Assembly (NCBI GenBank): GCA_017554135.1
Contig: JAFZIX010000021.1
Location: 1 to 9,518, forward strand
Length of the DNA: 9,518 nt
Reading direction: 5' to 3'
Origin: Bacteroidales bacterium
GTDB lineage: Bacteria > Bacteroidota > Bacteroidia > Bacteroidales > UBA932
The position numbers were made by a program, and so were the translations under genes. The notes beneath the pieces were generated by a model, which saw only the letters and a program-made list of their open reading frames with translations, made no database searches and was not told where the DNA came from. Positions 6,340 through 9,518 of the stretch are shown piece by piece; the stretch's first letter is position 1; the number at the start of each line of letters is the position of its first letter.

Positions 6340-8658
6340 CTAATCTCCTATTCTGATTACGCTTCTGTCTTCTTCCTGCTGCTTCTGCCCGCCCTTGGCC
6401 GGTTTGAAGGAATGGAAGTTCCAGGTGATGCCCAGCCAGAACATCCGGCTGCGGTTCTTGCTGTTGTTCACCAGCGTGAACACCGGGTTATCGGAATGCA
6501 CATCCCAGCGGCGGGTGTTGAACACGTCGGTGATCAAGGCCGATACGGTAAGGCTGTTCTTTAGGAAATACTGTTTCACTCCGATATTGCCGTAATGGAT
6601 GGTGCGTGTTGTGAATTGCGGGAAATACTGCGGCGTGGTAACGAAGTACTGTGCCTGGATCTCCGTGCTGCTGAAAGGACGGATAGTAAGGCCGATGTTG
6701 CTGTTGTTGGTCCATCCCTGATTCCGGATGTCAGCACCCTTGAAAGAGCCGCGGGAAGCTGTGTGGAAGGTATTGCTGGCCAGATCCACCGTCAGCCACC
6801 GGATGGGCGAATACCGGATATCATGGTCGATGCCGGTCTTTACGTCGGAATCGGCATTGATGTAAGTCGTGACCAGGATATCGTTGTCCAGATAGGCCAC
6901 CTGGTTAATGTAGCCCGTGATATAGGTCACATAGGCGTTGCCGTTAACCGTCAGGTACTTGCCGGTATAGGAATACCCTGCATCCAGTTTATTGGCCTTC
7001 TCCGGCTGCAACTGCATATTGCCCGTTTCGTAAGTCTGCATGTCAATCAGGTTGATGTACGGGTTCAACTGAGGATACGTCGGCCTAGAAATACGCCTTG
7101 TGAGTGCTGCATTCAACGACCATCGAGGGGCCACGCGCCAGTTCAGTGACACGCTGGGTGACAGGAACCAGCAGTCGCTACTCGTGTCCAGGCCAGAACC
7201 ATTGCTGTGCAGAGTAACATAACTGTATTCGAAGCGGACACCGGCCTTATAGGATAGCACATCCGTAAACTTTCCGGAATACATTGCATACGCAGCCGGG
7301 ATGTACTCCCGGTGTGTCAGGTCGTTGCTGAGTGGAATAGACAGCACCCATTCCTGCGTAGCGTCGTCCCATTCATACATCTTGTGGTCGATGTTGTTCT
7401 GCCGATATGTCATCTTTGCGCCAGTTTCGAACTTCCCCTTGCCCCACATAGTCAGATAATCGGCCTGCAGGGCGGCAATGAAGGGATGCCCGCCGGAATG
7501 GGATTTCTGCACCATCTTTCCGCCTTCGTAGTAGTAGGAAGGCCGATGTCCGGTGATGCTGGAGACGGAAGCGTTTACGCTCAATTCCTTCTTGCCGGGA
7601 TCGAAGAGATGCTTATAGCCCAGGCCTCCTTCAAAGTTCTCGCGGTTGAAGGTGATGTCCGTCTGGCGCTTGCCGTTGAAGTCCTGAAAATTGTTCATCC
7701 GGGGCAGCGCCACCTTGAAATCGGCCGTGAGGATGTCTTTGGGCGTGGCCTTAAACTGGAAATTTAGGCCGATATTTTGGCCGCTGGTCCGTTTGATAGC
7801 GTTGATCAGCTGGTCCACTTGGGTACCCGTTGCCAAAATCTGCCGATGCAGCTCGCTCTCAATCAGATCCTTCTCATACTTGCCGTTATAGTTGAAGCGC
7901 AAGCCCCATCGGCCCTTGTTGTAGTTCAGCGCCACATTCCCGTTTACGAAACCGTTGAAACCGTAGTTGAACGCAGCCATTGCGCTGAACAGATTGGCCG
8001 ACTGTTTCTTGGAAATGATGTTGACAATACCGCCGGTGCCCTCGGAATCATACTTCACATCCGGACTGGTCACAATCTCAATGCTTTGCACATTGGCCGC
8101 CGGGATGCTCTCCAGCCCGCCCAGCGTAGTGGGAATCCCATCAACAAGGATGAGTACATTTCTGTTGCCCCGGATGGAAATGCCTCCGTTGCCATCAACA
8201 TTCACGGCCGATGCTCCGCGGATTACCTCCAGAACAGATCCCGTTGCTGCAGCCGCGCTGGACGACGTATTGATGCGTGTTTTCTCCACACTCACGCTCT
8301 TTGGCGTCTCTCCGGCAACGACCACCGACTCCAGCAATACTGTCGGATCAGGAGTCAAGATAATAGCGCCCAGATCCTTCATACCCTTGCCGGGGAGATC
8401 TATTTCACGCTTCAGGTCCTTATAGCCAATAGAACTGATTTTCAGTAGATAGTTGCCCGTGAACTGCCCATTAAGAAGGAATGCGCCATCTTCGCCAGTC
8501 ATAGCTCCTGCAACCATCTTATTGCCCGATTCCAGCATCACGGCCGCATACATCACCGGCGTTCCATCGGCCTCCACCACCCGTCCCTTCACCCCGTTCT
8601 GGGCGAAGGACAACAGCGTGTTGGCCAGAAGAGCCATCAATATGAGAAGCCTGCGCAT
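6340..8658 (-). CDS. TonB-dependent-receptor-like outer membrane beta-barrel protein
   Basis: The 772-residue protein is predicted to be an outer membrane barrel that could import a ligand using TonB energy; the ligand is unknown. Residues 1-19 form a signal peptide (LANTLLSFA, cleavage before Q20). Residues 22-103 are a carboxypeptidase-regulatory-like beta domain (GVKGRVVEADGTPV...YLLKISSIGYK). A TonB-box-like ESVVVAG is at 110-116. The plug domain spans about 122-218, with GGISIRGNRNVLILVDGIP (158-176) and IEIVTSPDVKYDSEGTGG (193-210). The rest is a barrel of aromatic-rich strands, ending with MFWLGITWNFHSF and a charged tail of about 20 residues. The architecture fits the outer-membrane barrel family 3 group rather than SusC, and no SusD partner is visible. 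It is first in an operon with crcB, whose start touches its TAG stop. Shorter starts would remove the signal peptide, so the ATG at 8658 is used. Confidence 0.92.
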   Translation of the reverse strand: MRRLLILMALLANTLLSFAQNGVKGRVVEADGTPVMYAAVMLESGNKMVAGAMTGEDGAFLLNGQFTGNYLLKISSIGYKDLKREIDLPGKGMKDLGAIILTPDPTVLLESVVVAGETPKSVSVEKTRINTSSSAAAATGSVLEVIRGASAVNVDGNGGISIRGNRNVLILVDGIPTTLGGLESIPAANVQSIEIVTSPDVKYDSEGTGGIVNIISKKQSANLFSAMAAFNYGFNGFVNGNVALNYNKGRWGLRFNYNGKYEKDLIESELHRQILATGTQVDQLINAIKRTSGQNIGLNFQFKATPKDILTADFKVALPRMNNFQDFNGKRQTDITFNRENFEGGLGYKHLFDPGKKELSVNASVSSITGHRPSYYYEGGKMVQKSHSGGHPFIAALQADYLTMWGKGKFETGAKMTYRQNNIDHKMYEWDDATQEWVLSIPLSNDLTHREYIPAAYAMYSGKFTDVLSYKAGVRFEYSYVTLHSNGSGLDTSSDCWFLSPSVSLNWRVAPRWSLNAALTRRISRPTYPQLNPYINLIDMQTYETGNMQLQPEKANKLDAGYSYTGKYLTVNGNAYVTYITGYINQVAYLDNDILVTTYINADSDVKTGIDHDIRYSPIRWLTVDLASNTFHTASRGSFKGADIRNQGWTNNSNIGLTIRPFSSTEIQAQYFVTTPQYFPQFTTRTIHYGNIGVKQYFLKNSLTVSALITDVFNTRRWDVHSDNPVFTLVNNSKNRSRMFWLGITWNFHSFKPAKGGQKQQEEDRSVIRIGD
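6345..6349 (-). promoter_or_regulatory. Shine-Dalgarno sequence for crcB inside the receptor gene
   Basis: The reverse strand reads AGGAG, 5 bases before the first ATG (6339-6337) and 8 bases before the second (6336-6334). It overlaps the last codons of the receptor gene. A strong Shine-Dalgarno is uncommon in Bacteroidota and fits translational coupling; the spacing slightly favours the second ATG. Confidence 0.5.
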
Positions 8659-8681
8659 GCGGATATCCTATTTAACGAAGA

Positions 8682-8713
8682 CAAAGATAATCATTCTGCC
8701 AGAATAGTGACAA
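8682..8713 (-). promoter_or_regulatory. Promoter of the receptor-crcB operon
   Basis: On the reverse strand TTG (8713-8711) is followed after 21 bases by TATCTTTG (8689-8682), a good Bacteroidota -33/-7 arrangement, 23 bases upstream of the ATG at 8658. Confidence 0.7.
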
Positions 8714-8719
8714 TTTGGA

Positions 8720-8812
8720 GGCCGGTAGGCCGACCGAGCCTGCAGGCGAGCGGCGTCTTTTGACGCCGAGGAGGTTGACTCAAAAGTGAGTTGACCTCGT
8801 AGTAGACTACGG
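8720..8812. repeat. Run of consecutive hairpins, mostly with 4-base loops
   Basis: Successive inverted repeats are visible: GGCC/GGCC with loop GGTA (8720-8731); the palindrome GCCTGCAGGC (8738-8747); CGGCGTC/GACGCCG with loop TTTT (8751-8768); a 12-pair stem at 8771-8782 and 8787-8798 with loop AAAG and two G-T wobbles; and CGTAG/CTACG with loop TAGA (8798-8811). The last shares one base with its neighbour. The run lies between the divergent receptor and ATPase promoters and leads into repeat copy 2. The base-paired structure is seen directly; the role (repetitive palindromic element, RNA or terminator) is unknown. Confidence 0.7.
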
Positions 8813-8861
8813 TGAAAAATTATCGAGCCTCCGCTTCCTGGAAGGGCTGCTGGAGATCCAG
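8800..8861 (+). repeat. Intergenic repeat, copy 2
   Basis: 8823-8861 matches 5888-5926 at 35 of 39 bases, with TAGTAGAC upstream at 8800-8807. The match falls away soon after 8861. This copy is joined to the hairpin run at 8720-8812 and is in the same orientation as copy 1, about 2.9 kb away. Confidence 0.75.
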
Positions 8862-8892
8862 AGATTGACAGATAATTTCGAAAAATGCTATA

Positions 8893-8919
8893 AACATTTT
8901 GTTATTAACATTTTGTTAA
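8893..8919. promoter_or_regulatory. Tandem dyads overlapping the ATPase promoter
   Basis: AACATTTTGTTA occurs twice, at 8893-8904 and 8907-8918. The second copy is inside a perfect dyad, TTAACA-TTT-TGTTAA (8905-8919), and the first holds a shorter version, AACA-TTT-TGTT. They cover the -33 box and spacer, so they could be a repressor site, though the AT-richness makes chance symmetry possible. Confidence 0.4.
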
Positions 8920-8928
8920 TTAATTTTG
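8898..8928 (+). promoter_or_regulatory. Promoter of the ATPase gene
   Basis: TTTG (8898-8901), a 19-base spacer and TAATTTTG (8921-8928) match the Bacteroidota consensus closely. The ATG at 8944 follows 15 bases later, so the leader would be only about 10 nt. Confidence 0.75.
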
Positions 8929-8943
8929 CGAAAAAATACGGCT

Positions 8944-9518
8944 ATGCTTGAGAACCCCTTCATTCTAGAGCCTTATAGATCAAAGGCATTTTTCTGCGAC
9001 AGAGAGAAAGAAACGGAAGAAATCATCCGCAATATCACCAATGGGCGGAATACCACGCTCATCTCACCCCGAAGACTGGGAAAGACTGGTCTTATTTTTC
9101 GGGTGTTTGACGAGATGAAGGCGAGAAAACTGCCCTTTGAAACCATTTATGTGGACATAAGTGACACATTGTCCATCGAAGAGTTCATCAAGGCAATCTC
9201 AGATGCCGTCGTCAATAAACTCGGAAAGCAGCAGAAAATCACGGCATTTTTCAAGACACTGAAAAGTGTCCGCCCTTTGCTTGGCATCGACCCGCTGACA
9301 GGTTCTCCTCAAGTATCGTTCACTTTCGCTGACGACAACCAAAAGCAGAGTACCCTGAAAGAAGTATTGGGTTATCTAGAGAGTTATCCGCAGAAGGTCG
9401 TGCTTGCCATCGACGAGTTCCAGCAGATTCGGGAGTATAATGATGTCAACATGGAAGCGATTCTCCGGAAGCATATCCAGCATCTGCATAACGTCCGTTT
9501 CATCTATTGCGGAAGCAA
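8944..9518 (+). CDS. AAA-type ATPase (ATPase_2-like), C-terminal part beyond the right edge
   Basis: The frame runs from ATG at 8944 for 191 complete codons to the window end. Residues 1-20 (ENPFILEPYRSKAFFCDRE) match the N-terminal entry of archaeal-type ATPase_2 proteins. The Walker A region is SPRRLGKTGL (41-50): GKT is intact, but the first Gly of the P-loop is Ser, a variant I recall as usual in Bacteroidota members. Walker B is VVLAIDEF (152-159) with D157 and E158. The visible end, RFIYCGS (185-191), fits the strand leading to sensor 1. Proteins of this type are commonly about 350-400 residues with a C-terminal winged-helix or nuclease-like part; that portion is not visible, so the function cannot be assigned. 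They occur in several copies in many Bacteroidota genomes. The start follows directly after a strong promoter; no signal peptide, so cytoplasmic. It is divergent from the receptor gene across 285 bases. Confidence 0.88.
   Translation, partial: MLENPFILEPYRSKAFFCDREKETEEIIRNITNGRNTTLISPRRLGKTGLIFRVFDEMKARKLPFETIYVDISDTLSIEEFIKAISDAVVNKLGKQQKITAFFKTLKSVRPLLGIDPLTGSPQVSFTFADDNQKQSTLKEVLGYLESYPQKVVLAIDEFQQIREYNDVNMEAILRKHIQHLHNVRFIYCGS

Noticed and set aside
8751..8768. Rho-independent terminator
   Set aside because: The stem is strong, but the T-run is its loop and no T-run follows the stem on either strand; it also lies upstream of both flanking genes.
8720..8880. Transposase or insertion sequence end
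   Set aside because: No transposase frame, target-site duplication or terminal inverted repeat pair is visible; only the hairpins and one repeat copy are supported.

Overview
The window looks like chromosomal DNA of a member of the Bacteroidota, probably order Bacteroidales. The evidence is the repeated TAnnTTTG -7 promoter boxes, some with a TTG/TTTG -33 box about 19-22 bases upstream, together with a BACON-domain lipoprotein, a carboxypeptidase-regulatory-domain/TonB-plug outer membrane barrel and an ATPase of a type common in this phylum. Base composition is mixed, near half G+C by eye. I cannot name a genus.

Layout from left to right. Positions 1-953 (minus) hold the N-terminal two thirds of a class I glutamine synthetase that runs off the left edge. 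It is divergent from a small secreted protein of unknown function (1025-1540, plus). That gene converges, across 15 bases, on a large lipoprotein with two BACON-like domains (1556-4162, minus). The lipoprotein gene is divergent from a D-aminoacylase-type amidohydrolase (4256-5854, plus). Next comes a minus-strand pair, a TonB-receptor-like outer membrane barrel (6340-8658) directly abutting a CrcB/Fluc fluoride channel (5962-6339). At the right edge an AAA-type ATPase (8944-9518, plus) runs off the window.

The non-coding DNA is the most distinctive part. The two divergent junctions (954-1024 and 4163-4255) share an identical 20-base core carrying face-to-face, overlapping promoters; at the second one the boxes form a perfect 9-base inverted repeat. 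A 39-base sequence (35/39 identical) occurs after the amidohydrolase gene and again before the ATPase gene, in the same orientation, bracketing the receptor-crcB operon. The second copy follows a run of hairpins that nearly all have 4-base loops. This looks like an uncharacterised intergenic repeat family, although only two copies are visible.

Functionally the genes look like ordinary housekeeping and envelope functions: nitrogen assimilation, D-amino-acid or related amide hydrolysis, envelope proteins and fluoride export. I see no tRNA, rRNA, CRISPR array, transposase or complete insertion sequence, and no convincing new multi-gene system. The right-edge ATPase and the structured repeat beside it are the best leads.
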